Part shown: piece by piece, positions 33,001 through 41,757 of the stretch
How the letters are laid out: every line of letters begins with the position of its first letter
Position numbering within the stretch: the stretch's first letter is position 1
Assembly (NCBI RefSeq): GCF_900114825.1
Contig: NZ_FOUI01000017.1
Span: 1-54,689, forward strand
Direction: 5' to 3'
From: Halopseudomonas yangmingensis
GTDB taxonomy: Bacteria > Pseudomonadota > Gammaproteobacteria > Pseudomonadales > Pseudomonadaceae
Length of the DNA: 54,689 nt
Position numbers and translations under genes: made by a program
The notes under the pieces: generated by a model
The model's database searches: none
What the model saw: the letters and a program-made list of their open reading frames with translations, nothing else
Told to the model about the DNA's origin: nothing

Positions 33001-34878
33001 TCAGACGCCGACCACCGGCTCGATTTTCTCGCGCCGGCCAGCACTGCCGCCGCCCTCGGCATCCTTGTCGGACTCTGGCGGCAAGGGCAGCCTGGCGCCG
33101 TCATACAAGGCCATGTGCGCCTGCAGCAGGTTTTCCCGCACCGCCAGCAGGTAATGCAGGTCATTCAGCAGTGAAGTGGCCTGCCAGCCGTCCAGCTCAC
33201 GGTTACGCAACCGCAGTTGTACCTGCTGCTGGAATTCATTGGCAAAGCGCTGTTGCTGGCTGTGGAACTCCGCCAGCAGGGCACTACGTGCCTCGTGATC
33301 GCCCTCGACATCGGAGATCCGCAGCATGTCCAGCAGCGCCTGCCCGGCCTGTTCGCGCAGCCCCAGATAAGCTTCGCGCAATGCCGGCTGGTCGCTGTCG
33401 ACCTGGCGCCGCAGGTTGCCCTGCAGATGCTTGGCGGCCTTGACCGCCTCGACCAGATCACGGGCAGCGAGGTTGTGATCCATCAGTGCCTGCTGCTGCT
33501 CCGGCAACAACGACAGGTCCATATGGCTGATAAAGTCCACCACATCGGCATACACGCCCTTGATGTGGCGTTCATACAGGCTGTCGGCATCCTCACGCTG
33601 ATCCGCCGGTACCGCTACCTGCAGATGCCGGTGCAGCAGCTCGCGGCTCATGCCCTGTTGCAGCCCCGGCGGCAAATAGAGTGCTGCGGCCACCACCTGA
33701 CGACTCAGGGCCGCCATATGCCGCAACTCCTGACTGAGCACCTTGAGCGCCGCATCCGCGTGCAATAGCGATGACTCGTTCAGGTAAATGGCCCGGGTAC
33801 GCGGCTGCTCACTCAGCACCACCGGTTCGATCTGCGGACCGCTGACCGGTTGCGGATCAGGCAGCCAGCGCATCAGCAAACGCACCATCAGCGGAATCAG
33901 CGGCAGCATCAGCAACAGCCCGAGCACGTTGAACAGGCTGTGGAACAGCGCCAGCTTGAGGGTCCAGGCATCTGCGGCGATATGCAGCAGTTCGGCCAGC
34001 CAGTCGACCAGTCTGGTCAGCGATGGCAGGATCAGCAGTGCCACAGCACCCGTTATCAGATTGAACAGGATATGCGCGCCGGCCAGCCGGCGCCCGGCGT
34101 TGTTGCTGCCGAGCGCGCCTATCAGTGCGGTGACCGTGGTCCCCAGGTTGGCACCAATCGCCATGGCCAGGGCGTTGGCATAGGCCAGCTGGCCGCTGGC
34201 CAGTGCCGCCAGGGTAATCATCAGGGTGGCATGGCTGGACTGCATCAGCACTGTGGCCAGCAGGCCAAGCAGGGTGTACGCCAACACGCCCAGCCAGCCG
34301 CTGAGATGGTACTCACTAAGATCCAGTACGCCTTCAAACGCCTCAAAGCCTTCCTTCATCAGGTCGATGCCGAGGAACAGCAGTCCGATACCCAGCAACA
34401 CCTGACCGACGCCCCTCCAGAACGGCTCGGTACGGCGGGCCATGATCACCCCGAGCACCAGCATCGGCATGGCCACCGTGGCCAGGTCGATTTTCAGTCC
34501 GACCAGCGCAATCAGCCAGGCGCCGGTGGTGGTACCCAGGTTTGAACCAAAGACGATACCAATACCGGCAACCAGGCTGATCAGCCCGGCACTCAGAAAG
34601 GCAATACTGAGCAGGGTTACCAGAGAACTGGACTGGACCAGCGCGGTACTGACCACGCCGAACAACAGGCTTTTCCACAGCCGGTTGGTGCTTTTTCCCA
34701 GCCAGCGCTCAAGAGCCCCGCCGGTAAAGGCACGAAAGCCATCCTCAAGGTGGTGCATGCCCATCATGAACAAGGCGACACCAGCCCCCAGCGTAGCCAG
34801 TTCGGGACGCCAGAAAAACAGCACGACAAGAACCAGCAAGCTGGCTGGCAACCAGCCAGGCTTGAGATAAGCGGGCAT
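33001..34878 (-). CDS. Na/phosphate cotransporter-family protein with PhoU-like domain
   Basis: The 625-residue protein has an N-terminal half of about nine membrane segments with two repeats carrying the QSS signature (ALVQSSSLVTLLSIAFLSAGLI and LMQSSHATLMITLAALASGQL). The helical C-terminal half, from about 350, resembles PhoU (LHADAALKVLSQELRHMAAL). This is the NptA/YjbB type, thought to move phosphate. It ends against ggt with back-to-back stop codons. Confidence 0.92.
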   Translation of the reverse strand: MPAYLKPGWLPASLLVLVVLFFWRPELATLGAGVALFMMGMHHLEDGFRAFTGGALERWLGKSTNRLWKSLLFGVVSTALVQSSSLVTLLSIAFLSAGLISLVAGIGIVFGSNLGTTTGAWLIALVGLKIDLATVAMPMLVLGVIMARRTEPFWRGVGQVLLGIGLLFLGIDLMKEGFEAFEGVLDLSEYHLSGWLGVLAYTLLGLLATVLMQSSHATLMITLAALASGQLAYANALAMAIGANLGTTVTALIGALGSNNAGRRLAGAHILFNLITGAVALLILPSLTRLVDWLAELLHIAADAWTLKLALFHSLFNVLGLLLMLPLIPLMVRLLMRWLPDPQPVSGPQIEPVVLSEQPRTRAIYLNESSLLHADAALKVLSQELRHMAALSRQVVAAALYLPPGLQQGMSRELLHRHLQVAVPADQREDADSLYERHIKGVYADVVDFISHMDLSLLPEQQQALMDHNLAARDLVEAVKAAKHLQGNLRRQVDSDQPALREAYLGLREQAGQALLDMLRISDVEGDHEARSALLAEFHSQQQRFANEFQQQVQLRLRNRELDGWQATSLLNDLHYLLAVRENLLQAHMALYDGARLPLPPESDKDAEGGGSAGRREKIEPVVGV

Positions 34879-34942
34879 TCAGATCACTCGACGCAACCGG
34901 GTGGCCTGCGCGCTGGCACATGGCAGGTCACCCGAGAACACA

Positions 34943-35275
34943 TCAGCGCTGTTCGTCCATGTATTGACGGCCAGCCCCGGTCTTGGTGCAACCAAGGCAA
35001 CGTACAAAGGTTTCACGGCCGGGGCGCACGACCAGTTCCTGGCCCGCCTCGCGGGTATTACCGGCAATCGCGGTAAACGGCAGACTGACCACAAAAGCAG
35101 CCGCGCCGACCGCAGTAACGCCCAGCAGCAGCGGTCTGGCAATGACCAGATCGCCAACCATGGCATAAAAGCCGGGGTTTTCGACCTCTTCCTGGTAGCC
35201 ATAAGTGTTGGCCATGGCGCTGCCAGACAGCAGCAATCCAGCCATAAAAGCGGTGACAGTAGTTAACAGGCGCAT
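34943..35275 (-). CDS. small secreted or membrane protein of unknown function
   Basis: From the ATG at 35275 the protein has 110 residues. A signal peptide ([20 protein letters not shown]) and one later hydrophobic segment ([25 protein letters not shown]) are visible, and the C-terminus is basic with CLGC. Similar small proteins next to mutM in other pseudomonads are sometimes labelled multidrug transporter without support. The frame extends upstream to 35347, but the earlier part has no signal-like start. Confidence 0.7.
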   Translation of the reverse strand: MRLLTTVTAFMAGLLLSGSAMANTYGYQEEVENPGFYAMVGDLVIARPLLLGVTAVGAAAFVVSLPFTAIAGNTREAGQELVVRPGRETFVRCLGCTKTGAGRQYMDEQR

Positions 35276-35411
35276 GATGTAATCCCTGGTTGTGGCCCGA
35301 CAGGCGTTGTTGTTGGTGAGGTATCTCCTTTCCCGGAAGATACGCACTGCCCTTGCATTGTAGGCACATTTGTGGCGCTTGAGGAATCGCCCGTCTGCAA
35401 TCTACTGCGTG

Positions 35412-36224
35412 CTAATGCTGGCAATTGCGACAGAATACGCTGCTGCGCTGTCCCAGACGACATTCGGACAGCGTCCTGCCACAGATCTTGCACGGATCGC
35501 CCGCGCGCCCGTAAACGAACAGTTCCTGCTGGAAATAGCCTGGTTTGCCGTCACCTCCGACAAAATCACGCAAGGTGGTTCCACCGCGCTGGATGGCATG
35601 CGCAAGAACCCGGCGCACTTCCTCCGCCAACCGCTGGTAGCGCGCACGACTGATGCGCCCAGCCTCGCGACGCGGGTCGATCCCGGCAGCAAACAAGGCT
35701 TCGCTGGCGTAAATGTTGCCAACGCCAACCACCACAGCGTTATCCATGATGAAGGGCTTGACCGCCATCTGCCGGCCCCGCGAGCACTGGTAAAGGCGCT
35801 CCCCATCAAACTCGTCGGACAGGGGTTCCGGCCCCAGACTGGCCAGCAATGGATGGGTTTCACCGGCACGACACCAGAGCATCGCACCAAAACGACGAGG
35901 GTCGTGGTAGCGCAGCAGCATCCCGGAATCCAGGGCAATATCCACATGATCATGCTTGCCTGGCGCCGTCTGCGCCGACACCAGACGCAGACTTCCGGAC
36001 ATCCCCAAATGACTGATCAGAGTGCCGCCGCCAATATCCATCAACAGATATTTTGCTCGGCGGCGTATCGCGGAGAAACACTGGCCTTCGATCTGGATAG
36101 CCAGATCTTCCGGTATCGGCCAGCGCAAGCGCGGGTTGCGTACCGTCAGGGCTTCAACCCGCCGGCCGAGCAAATAGGGCTCGATGCCGCGGCGGGTGGT
36201 TTCGACTTCAGGCAGTTCGGGCAT
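35412..36224 (-). CDS. mutM: formamidopyrimidine-DNA glycosylase
   Basis: MutM excises 8-oxoguanine and formamidopyrimidine from DNA and nicks the strand. The 270-residue protein begins [18 protein letters not shown], in which Pro2 and Glu3 are catalytic. The helix-two-turn-helix region [18 protein letters not shown] and the C-terminal zinc finger with C-K-I-C and C-R-N-C are intact. The start at 36224 is fixed because the protein must begin with MPELPE. Confidence 0.97.
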   Translation of the reverse strand: MPELPEVETTRRGIEPYLLGRRVEALTVRNPRLRWPIPEDLAIQIEGQCFSAIRRRAKYLLMDIGGGTLISHLGMSGSLRLVSAQTAPGKHDHVDIALDSGMLLRYHDPRRFGAMLWCRAGETHPLLASLGPEPLSDEFDGERLYQCSRGRQMAVKPFIMDNAVVVGVGNIYASEALFAAGIDPRREAGRISRARYQRLAEEVRRVLAHAIQRGGTTLRDFVGGDGKPGYFQQELFVYGRAGDPCKICGRTLSECRLGQRSSVFCRNCQH

Positions 36225-36327
36225 GGGACCTCGACACTCAATAGCAAACAACAGCGGCACAGAAGCACTTATAAGTTACCGCTATCAAAAAACCGGAAAA
36301 AAAAGCCATTGATTCTTTAGAAAAGTT

Positions 36328-36355
36328 GAACCAAACATTGTTGGCCCGGTCAGAA
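36328..36355 (+). promoter_or_regulatory. sigma-E/AlgU-like promoter of the small RNA
   Basis: GAACCA at 36328-36333 and TCAGAA at 36350-36355 stand 16 bp apart. The pattern GAAC-N(16)-TCnnA is that of extracytoplasmic sigma factor AlgU (sigma-22) promoters. Transcription would begin near 36361. Confidence 0.65.
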
Positions 36356-36360
36356 TTGTT

Positions 36361-36506
36361 GAATGGCTGGTCAAGCCCTTCAAGCTCCTTAGATGTGATT
36401 TGGTTTAGTGTTGGCAGACATACCGGGCATCCCCTCCTATCCCTGGCACAGCCCGGTAGTTAGACCCCGAACTTTCCCTCCCCATATGAAGTTCGGGGTT
36501 TTTTTT
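36361..36506 (+). ncRNA. Spot 42/ErsA-like small RNA candidate
   Basis: A transcript of about 145 nt would start after the AlgU-like promoter and end at a strong terminator. Its middle has TACCGGGC (36421-36428) pairing with GCCCGGTA (36451-36458) around a C-rich loop (CCCCTCCTATCCC) suited to pair with ribosome binding sites. The terminator (CCCCGAACTT, loop, AAGTTCGGGG, then eight Ts) has another C-rich loop. It converges on engB, the position and orientation of Spot 42 in Escherichia coli and of the ErsA-type RNA in Pseudomonas, where it is AlgU-dependent. No coding frame fits. polA, usually upstream, is absent. The identification is by structure and position, not sequence alignment. Confidence 0.65.
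36465..36506 (+). terminator. rho-independent terminator of the small RNA
   Basis: CCCCGAACTT at 36465-36474 pairs perfectly with AAGTTCGGGG at 36489-36498. Eight Ts follow directly. The loop CCCTCCCC-rich sequence is unpaired. It lies far enough from engB (ending at 36558) to serve only the plus-strand transcript. Confidence 0.92.
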
Positions 36507-36557
36507 GCCTGATTTTCAGCCAAACCACCAGCCAGGAAACCTTGATCAGCGTTTACT

Positions 36558-37208
36558 CTATTCCGGCTGCGCTGGCAGCTCCTCGACATCCTCATCGGCA
36601 AACAACCAGCGATTCAGCTGCGCATGGGCCTCATCGACACCCTGACGCTTGGGCGCAGAAAACAGCTGCACGCTGATCTCGCCGGAAAACTCCTTGCGGA
36701 TGCGCGACTGCACCTTCAACAGAGCGCCCTTGGCCGCGCCGAACGCCAGCTTGTCGGCCTTGCTCAGCAGCACATGCACCGGCAGACCGCCAGCCGAAGC
36801 CCAGTCCATCATCATGCAGTCAAAATCCGACAGCGGATGTCGGATATCCATCACCAACACCACTCCGACCAACGACTGACGCTGGTTCAGATAGGCATCC
36901 AGATGCTTTTTCCAGTGCTCCTTGAGCTCCAGCGGCACCTTGGCAAAACCATAACCGGGCAAATCCACCAACCGACGCCCGTCATCCAGCCGGAAAAAGT
37001 TGATCAGCTGAGTGCGTCCAGGGGTTTTCGAGGTACGCGCCAGGCGTGCGTGGGTCAGCGTGTTCAGGGCGCTCGACTTGCCGGCATTGGACCTGCCGGC
37101 AAAGGCAACCTCAACGCCCTCATCCGGGGGGCACTGGGCAAACAGGCTCGCGCTTTTGATAAAGGTCGACTGCTGGCACAGGCTGCGCAGCACGGAAATT
37201 TCGGACAT
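36558..37208 (-). CDS. engB: ribosome biogenesis GTPase EngB/YsxC
   Basis: EngB is an essential GTPase for 50S assembly. The 216-residue protein from ATG 37208 has the P-loop [12 protein letters not shown], the switch regions [14 protein letters not shown] and [12 protein letters not shown], and the TKAD-equivalent LLSKADKLA. An in-frame start at 37256 is unlikely as the added residues are not conserved. Its 3' end faces the small RNA terminator. The next gene upstream, divergent, is cytochrome c4. Confidence 0.96.
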   Translation of the reverse strand: MSEISVLRSLCQQSTFIKSASLFAQCPPDEGVEVAFAGRSNAGKSSALNTLTHARLARTSKTPGRTQLINFFRLDDGRRLVDLPGYGFAKVPLELKEHWKKHLDAYLNQRQSLVGVVLVMDIRHPLSDFDCMMMDWASAGGLPVHVLLSKADKLAFGAAKGALLKVQSRIRKEFSGEISVQLFSAPKRQGVDEAHAQLNRWLFADEDVEELPAQPE

Positions 37209-37251
37209 GACGGTTCCATCAGGAAGAGCTGCCACACGGGCAGGGAGATCT

Positions 37252-37281
37252 TTCACGTTTGGTGCAAGCTTAGTATATAAT
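37252..37281 (+). promoter_or_regulatory. candidate promoter upstream of cytochrome c4
   Basis: TATAAT at 37276-37281 is a consensus -10 box. A weak TTCACG at 37252-37257 is an 18-bp-spaced -35 candidate. It would give the cytochrome gene a 5' leader of about 200 nt. Confidence 0.45.
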
Positions 37282-37487
37282 GCTGCGGTTTTATATCCGC
37301 CGACAGCGCATTTGAGCAGCCATGGGCTCCTTGACGTTGCACCTGCCGGTCGGGATCGCTAGCATGGTGCAGCATGAAAGCCGGCGCAGAACCGGACATT
37401 TGCCCAAGCCGGAAGCAGACCGAACAAGGGCCGCGACCTTGAAGATCGCAGCCGAACACGTTTTTTCAGCCGTTATTGGATTAGCCG

Positions 37488-38102
37488 ATGAATAAATTAC
37501 TCGTAAGTCTGGTGTTATCCCTCGGTGTGGCCGGTACGGCCCAGGCCCTGCCCGGTGATGCCGAAGCAGGCAAGGACAAGGTTGCCATGTGCGCGGCCTG
37601 TCATGGTGCCGATGGCAACAGCATGCTGCCCAACTTCCCCAGCCTGGCCGGTCTGGGACAAAAGTATCTGCAAAAGCAGATGCTGGATATCAAGGAAGCC
37701 CGCCGACCGGTGGTCGAAATGACCGGCATGCTTGACGCTCTCAGCGTTCAGGATCTCTGGGATATCGCCGCTTTCTACGACAGCCAGACACCCAAGCCCG
37801 GCGTAGCCAATGCGGATGCTGAAGTTCTTGCCCGTGGCGAAGCCATCTTCCGTGGCGGCAATCTGGAAACTGGCCTCCCCGCTTGCACCGGCTGCCACTC
37901 GCCAACCGGCAAAGGTAATGATCCGGCTGGCTATCCGCGCCTGGCTGGACAGCACGGCGCCTATATCGCCAAGCAGCTGACCGATTTCCGTGAAGGCGAT
38001 CGCACCAACGATGGCGACACCATGACCATGCGTACCACCGCCAGCCGTCTGAGCAACAAGGATATCGAAGCGGTATCTGCCTACATTCAGGGCCTGCGCT
38101 GA
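37488..38102 (+). CDS. cc4: cytochrome c4
   Basis: This di-haem c-type cytochrome carries electrons in the periplasm. The 204-residue precursor has a signal peptide (LLVSLVLSLGVAGTAQA) and two CxxCH sites, CAACHG and CTGCHS, one per half. The two halves are alike, as the family is a duplicated domain. Met ligands lie in MTGML and MTMRT. DsbA is encoded next, which would help its maturation in general but has no special link. A terminator follows. Confidence 0.95.
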   Translation: MNKLLVSLVLSLGVAGTAQALPGDAEAGKDKVAMCAACHGADGNSMLPNFPSLAGLGQKYLQKQMLDIKEARRPVVEMTGMLDALSVQDLWDIAAFYDSQTPKPGVANADAEVLARGEAIFRGGNLETGLPACTGCHSPTGKGNDPAGYPRLAGQHGAYIAKQLTDFREGDRTNDGDTMTMRTTASRLSNKDIEAVSAYIQGLR

Positions 38103-38165
38103 GGGCTGCAGTGTCCGCCACTGGCGGATGCTGTTTGCCGGATGTTTCGCGGCACTGTGCAAAGA

Positions 38166-38189
38166 GGGTGGCCTGTGCCACCCTTTTTT
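38166..38189 (+). terminator. rho-independent terminator after cytochrome c4
   Basis: GGGTGGC and GCCACCC form a 7-bp stem around CTGT, followed by six Ts. It lies 64 bp after the cytochrome c4 stop codon. Confidence 0.88.
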
Positions 38190-38261
38190 CATGACACCCC
38201 GCAAGGAATCTTTACCCTGCGCCGGGGTCAGACTTGCAACATACCTTGACGAGGGACTTAC

Positions 38262-38912
38262 ATGCGCAACTGGCTATCCTTTGCCCTGATCTGGCTTCTG
38301 GGCTCCCTGACGCTGGCCCAGGCTGCACCCTTTCAGGCCGGCAAGCATTACGTGGTATTGCCGGCGCCGGCCACCACCCAGGAACCGGACAAGATCGAAG
38401 TGGCCGAACTGTTCTGGTACGGCTGTGGTCACTGCTACACCCTTGAGCCCATCATCCAGAACTGGAAGACAACCCTGCCGGAAGATGTGCATTTCCGTCA
38501 GGTTCCGGCCCTGTTTGGCAACCTCTGGAATATCCATGGTCAGTTGTTCTTCACCCTGGAAAGCCTTGGCAAGCTGGACGAGGTTCACCCGGCAATCTTC
38601 CAGGCCATCCACAACCAGAGCAACCGTCTGGACACCGAGAAGGCCATGCTTGAGTTTGTTGCCCCTTATGGTATCGAAGCCGATGAGTTCAAGCGCGCCT
38701 GGGGCTCCTTCGGTGTACGCAGCAAGATGGGTGAGGCCAACCGACTGGCCCGCGCTTACCGCGCCACCGGCGTGCCGACACTGATTGTGAATGGCAAGTA
38801 CCGCATCGAAGGTGGCATGGTCGGGGGCTTTGAAGAAATGCTCAAAGTGGCCGAATTCCTGGTTGAACAGGAGCGCAAGCCGACGGCCGCCAACACCCCT
38901 GTAGAGCGGTAA
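38262..38912 (+). CDS. dsbA: thiol:disulfide interchange protein DsbA
   Basis: DsbA introduces disulfide bonds into exported proteins. The 216-residue precursor has a signal peptide (LSFALIWLLGSLTLAQA) and the redox-active Cys-Gly-His-Cys in FWYGCGHCYTLEP. The cis-proline motif is in ATGVPTLIVNGKY. The gene lies between cytochrome c4 and an EEP-fold protein, as in P. aeruginosa. Confidence 0.97.
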   Translation: MRNWLSFALIWLLGSLTLAQAAPFQAGKHYVVLPAPATTQEPDKIEVAELFWYGCGHCYTLEPIIQNWKTTLPEDVHFRQVPALFGNLWNIHGQLFFTLESLGKLDEVHPAIFQAIHNQSNRLDTEKAMLEFVAPYGIEADEFKRAWGSFGVRSKMGEANRLARAYRATGVPTLIVNGKYRIEGGMVGGFEEMLKVAEFLVEQERKPTAANTPVER

Positions 38913-38923
38913 CAGGGCCGCAC

Positions 38924-39802
38924 ATGCGGGCCGCCGGCAATATCCCCTGGCAGCGCATCACCCGCGGCCGCATGGTGGCGGGTGATCTGTGCCGGAACCC
39001 GCACTGCATTGATACCGAATCCAGCCTGCCTGACGTGCTGCGCCTGCTCAGCTTCAACATCCAGGTCGGCATCAATACCCAGCGCTACCACCACTATCTG
39101 ACTCGCGGCTGGCAGCACCTGCTGCCGCATGCCGGTCGCCAGCAGACCCTGTCACAGATTGCGCAGCTGCTGCATGGCTTTGATCTGGTCGCCCTCCAGG
39201 AAGTTGACGGCGGCAGCTTGCGTTCAGGCTTTGTCAATCAGGTCGAACATCTGGCCCGTGAAGGGCAGTTCCGCTACTGGTACCAGCAACTCAATCGCAA
39301 CCTCGGGCGCTTTGCCCAGCACTCCAATGGCCTGCTGACGCGCTACGCACCTAGCCTGCTGGAAGACCACAAGTTGCCCGGTATGCTGCCGGGGCGCGGC
39401 GCCATCATCACCCAGTTCGGCGATGGTCCTGATGCCCTGTTGGTGGTCATGATGCACTTGGCCCTCAGTACCAGAACACGCGCCCTGCAACTGGGTTACA
39501 TCCGCGAACGCATCAGTGACTTCAAACATGTGGTGCTGATGGGCGACATGAACACGCATGCCGAAGATCTGCTGATTCACTCCCCGCTGAGCAGCGCCAA
39601 CCTGTATTGCCCGGCACTGCCTGCCACTTACCCGAGCTGGAAGCCATCACGTGTACTGGACCATATCCTGCTCAGCCCGGATCTCGGCATCGAGCAGGTC
39701 GATGTGTTACCGCAGGCGATTTCCGACCATCTGCCGGTCGCCATGCATATCCGCCTGCCGGCGCGGTTGACTTCCAGCACTGGCGAGTCCGCGAATAACT
39801 GA
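38924..39802 (+). CDS. endonuclease/exonuclease/phosphatase-fold protein
   Basis: The 292-residue protein has the EEP catalytic parts in order: LRLLSFNIQVG, LVALQEVDGGSL, LMGDMNTHAEDLL, VLDHILLSPDLG and SDHLPVAMHI. They hold the metal and catalytic His/Asp residues. The substrate may be a nucleic acid, phosphoinositide-like lipid or other phosphoester. About 40 residues precede the core, so an internal start is possible. It is the neighbour of dsbA in P. aeruginosa too. Confidence 0.88.
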   Translation: MRAAGNIPWQRITRGRMVAGDLCRNPHCIDTESSLPDVLRLLSFNIQVGINTQRYHHYLTRGWQHLLPHAGRQQTLSQIAQLLHGFDLVALQEVDGGSLRSGFVNQVEHLAREGQFRYWYQQLNRNLGRFAQHSNGLLTRYAPSLLEDHKLPGMLPGRGAIITQFGDGPDALLVVMMHLALSTRTRALQLGYIRERISDFKHVVLMGDMNTHAEDLLIHSPLSSANLYCPALPATYPSWKPSRVLDHILLSPDLGIEQVDVLPQAISDHLPVAMHIRLPARLTSSTGESANN

Positions 39803-39843
39803 TTAACCTTGCAGCAACCGTTGCCAGGCAACCCAGACCGATA

Positions 39844-41502
39844 ATGGAACTTCCGATGGCAGATCACCCCGAGGCCAGCCCCGCATCCTCCGACCCGTCT
39901 GGCGGCGCGCGGGAGGAGCTGTTCAAGCGTGCCCTGATCCGCCTGAGCATAGCCGCAGAAAATATTGACCCGGCACTCGACCAGCAACTGACCCAGCTAC
40001 GCGAAGCACTGCGAGGCACCTCAGCGCCCGAGCAATTTGCCAAGCTGCTACCAAAACTCGAACGCAGCGTTCTGGAGCTGGATGACCGGCGACAGAATGA
40101 GCTCGAACGGGTGCGTTCGGCGTTGCACAAGCTACTCAACAGCCTGCAGTCCACCCTGCCGGAAGACCGTCAACCAGAGCTGGACAGCCTCAGAAAAATC
40201 CTGTCTGACAGCGCCCGACATGCGGCACCGTTAATTGACCTTGCAGCACGCAGCATCGAACTGTTCCTGGCTGGCGACCATGGCGCCGCCTCCCCTGCGG
40301 TAGTCCGCCCGCGCAGCCTGCTCTCACGCCTGTTGCGTCGCAGCCCGAGTGACACCACAACAGAGGAACTGCCAGAGGCCAGTAATCCGGAAAATACCGA
40401 CTCCGGCGACAGCCGCTCAGTGTCCGGCCCGATCATTGCCGGCGAGGAGCAGAGTTACTCCCAGGTCGCGGCACACGTTGAATCGATATTGCTCAATCTG
40501 CTCGACCAGTTGCAGGTAGCCAGCCACGAACACGGCCGGCGCGATCGCCTGCGATCGCGTCTGGCCAGCGGACTCAACTGGTACGAACTGGCTGCCCTGC
40601 TGGATGACCTGAGCCTGATGATTCTGTCCAACCAGAATGGCCGTCAGGACGATTTCGAAGAGTATCTCAAGCAGCTCAACCAGCGCCTCGCCCAGTTCCA
40701 GCATAGCCTTGGTGATACACATGACGCCTATCGCCAATCCAGCAACTTCGAACAGCAGTTCGAGGGCATGCTTCGCCAGCAGGTAGCCGGACTGCATGCG
40801 GATGTTCGTGACGCAGTTGATCTGGAAGCACTGAAACACACCGTGGAGAACAAGCTCGAACAACTCATGGAAGAGGTCGATCAGAGCCGCCAGCTTCGCC
40901 AGCAACACGAACTGGCAGTCGCCAGCAAGCTCCAAGGCATGGTGGAGCGCATCCAGTTGATGGAGACCGAAGCCCAGACCTTCCGCCAGCATCTGGATGA
41001 CCAGCAGCGCAAGGCCATGCTCGACAACCTGACCGGGCTGGCCAACCGTGCAGGGCTGGAAAAGCGCATGCAGGAAGAGTTCGAGCGCTGGCAGCGCTAT
41101 GGCGGCCAGTTACTGCTGGCAGTGATAGATGTCGACCATTTCAAGCAAATCAATGACAGCTTCGGCCATCTGGCCGGTGACAAGGTGCTGCGGTTGATCG
41201 CCCAGCAATTATCCCGGCGGCTGCGAAAAAGCGACTTTATCGGTCGCTTTGGCGGAGAAGAGTTCGTCGCACTGATGCCGGGGACCACTCCCGAGCAGGG
41301 CCACAAGGTACTTGACGAGATTCGCCAGGGCATCGAAAACAGCCCCTTCCATTACAAAAACGAACCCGTCTCGGTGACCATTTCCATCGGCTACAGCGCA
41401 CTGCATCGCGGCGATAGCCTGGAAAGCGTCTTTGAGCGGTCAGACCAGGCGATGTATCAAGCCAAACAGCAGGGACGCAATCAGGTTGTCGAAGGCACCT
41501 GA
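39844..41502 (+). CDS. dgcH: diguanylate cyclase (DgcH-like)
   Basis: The enzyme makes cyclic di-GMP from two GTP. The 552-residue protein has a long helical, partly coiled N-terminal region (about 20-400) with no recognisable membrane segment. The GGDEF domain follows with the active-site GGEEF at 470-474 and an intact inhibitory site RKSD at 461-464, five residues before it. The coiled region probably drives dimerisation. The position next to the EEP gene and dsbA matches PA5487 (DgcH) of P. aeruginosa; the ortholog assignment rests on this order. Confidence 0.88.
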   Translation: MELPMADHPEASPASSDPSGGAREELFKRALIRLSIAAENIDPALDQQLTQLREALRGTSAPEQFAKLLPKLERSVLELDDRRQNELERVRSALHKLLNSLQSTLPEDRQPELDSLRKILSDSARHAAPLIDLAARSIELFLAGDHGAASPAVVRPRSLLSRLLRRSPSDTTTEELPEASNPENTDSGDSRSVSGPIIAGEEQSYSQVAAHVESILLNLLDQLQVASHEHGRRDRLRSRLASGLNWYELAALLDDLSLMILSNQNGRQDDFEEYLKQLNQRLAQFQHSLGDTHDAYRQSSNFEQQFEGMLRQQVAGLHADVRDAVDLEALKHTVENKLEQLMEEVDQSRQLRQQHELAVASKLQGMVERIQLMETEAQTFRQHLDDQQRKAMLDNLTGLANRAGLEKRMQEEFERWQRYGGQLLLAVIDVDHFKQINDSFGHLAGDKVLRLIAQQLSRRLRKSDFIGRFGGEEFVALMPGTTPEQGHKVLDEIRQGIENSPFHYKNEPVSVTISIGYSALHRGDSLESVFERSDQAMYQAKQQGRNQVVEGT

Positions 41503-41572
41503 GCCTTGCCAACCAGCCAGACTTTCTGTACAAGAAAGTATCATCGATCAATTCTTGTAGAAGATTATTGCC

Positions 41573-41701
41573 ATGAGCCTGCCCTGCCGGGGTTGTACCC
41601 CTGATTGCCAGAACCGCTCACGCTGTGGCGGCAAGCCCTGGCGCATGCCGCCGGTGCCAGTGAACGGTAAGTCCGCCGGGAAAACCGCCAACAGGGCTTG
41701 A
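41573..41701 (+). CDS. small Cys-rich protein
   Basis: A 42-residue frame begins MSLPCRGCTPDCQNRSRCGGKP and has four cysteines in the pattern CxxCxxxCxxxxxC within its first 18 residues. This looks like a small zinc-binding knuckle. It lies between the diguanylate cyclase and AmpDh2-like genes, where P. aeruginosa also has a small conserved gene. The ribosome binding site is weak. The C-terminus is Arg/Lys-rich and probably disordered. Confidence 0.5.
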   Translation: MSLPCRGCTPDCQNRSRCGGKPWRMPPVPVNGKSAGKTANRA

Positions 41702-41757
41702 AGGCGCCCTCGGCAAACCGGAAGATAGCGACTGGTCAATCTGCCCCCGAGCCAACC

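Noticed and set aside
40541-40560. Two GCGATCGC palindromes ten bases apart
   Set aside because: They lie inside the diguanylate cyclase coding sequence and are explained by the Arg-Asp-Arg-Leu-Arg-Ser-Arg codons; no regulatory role is needed.
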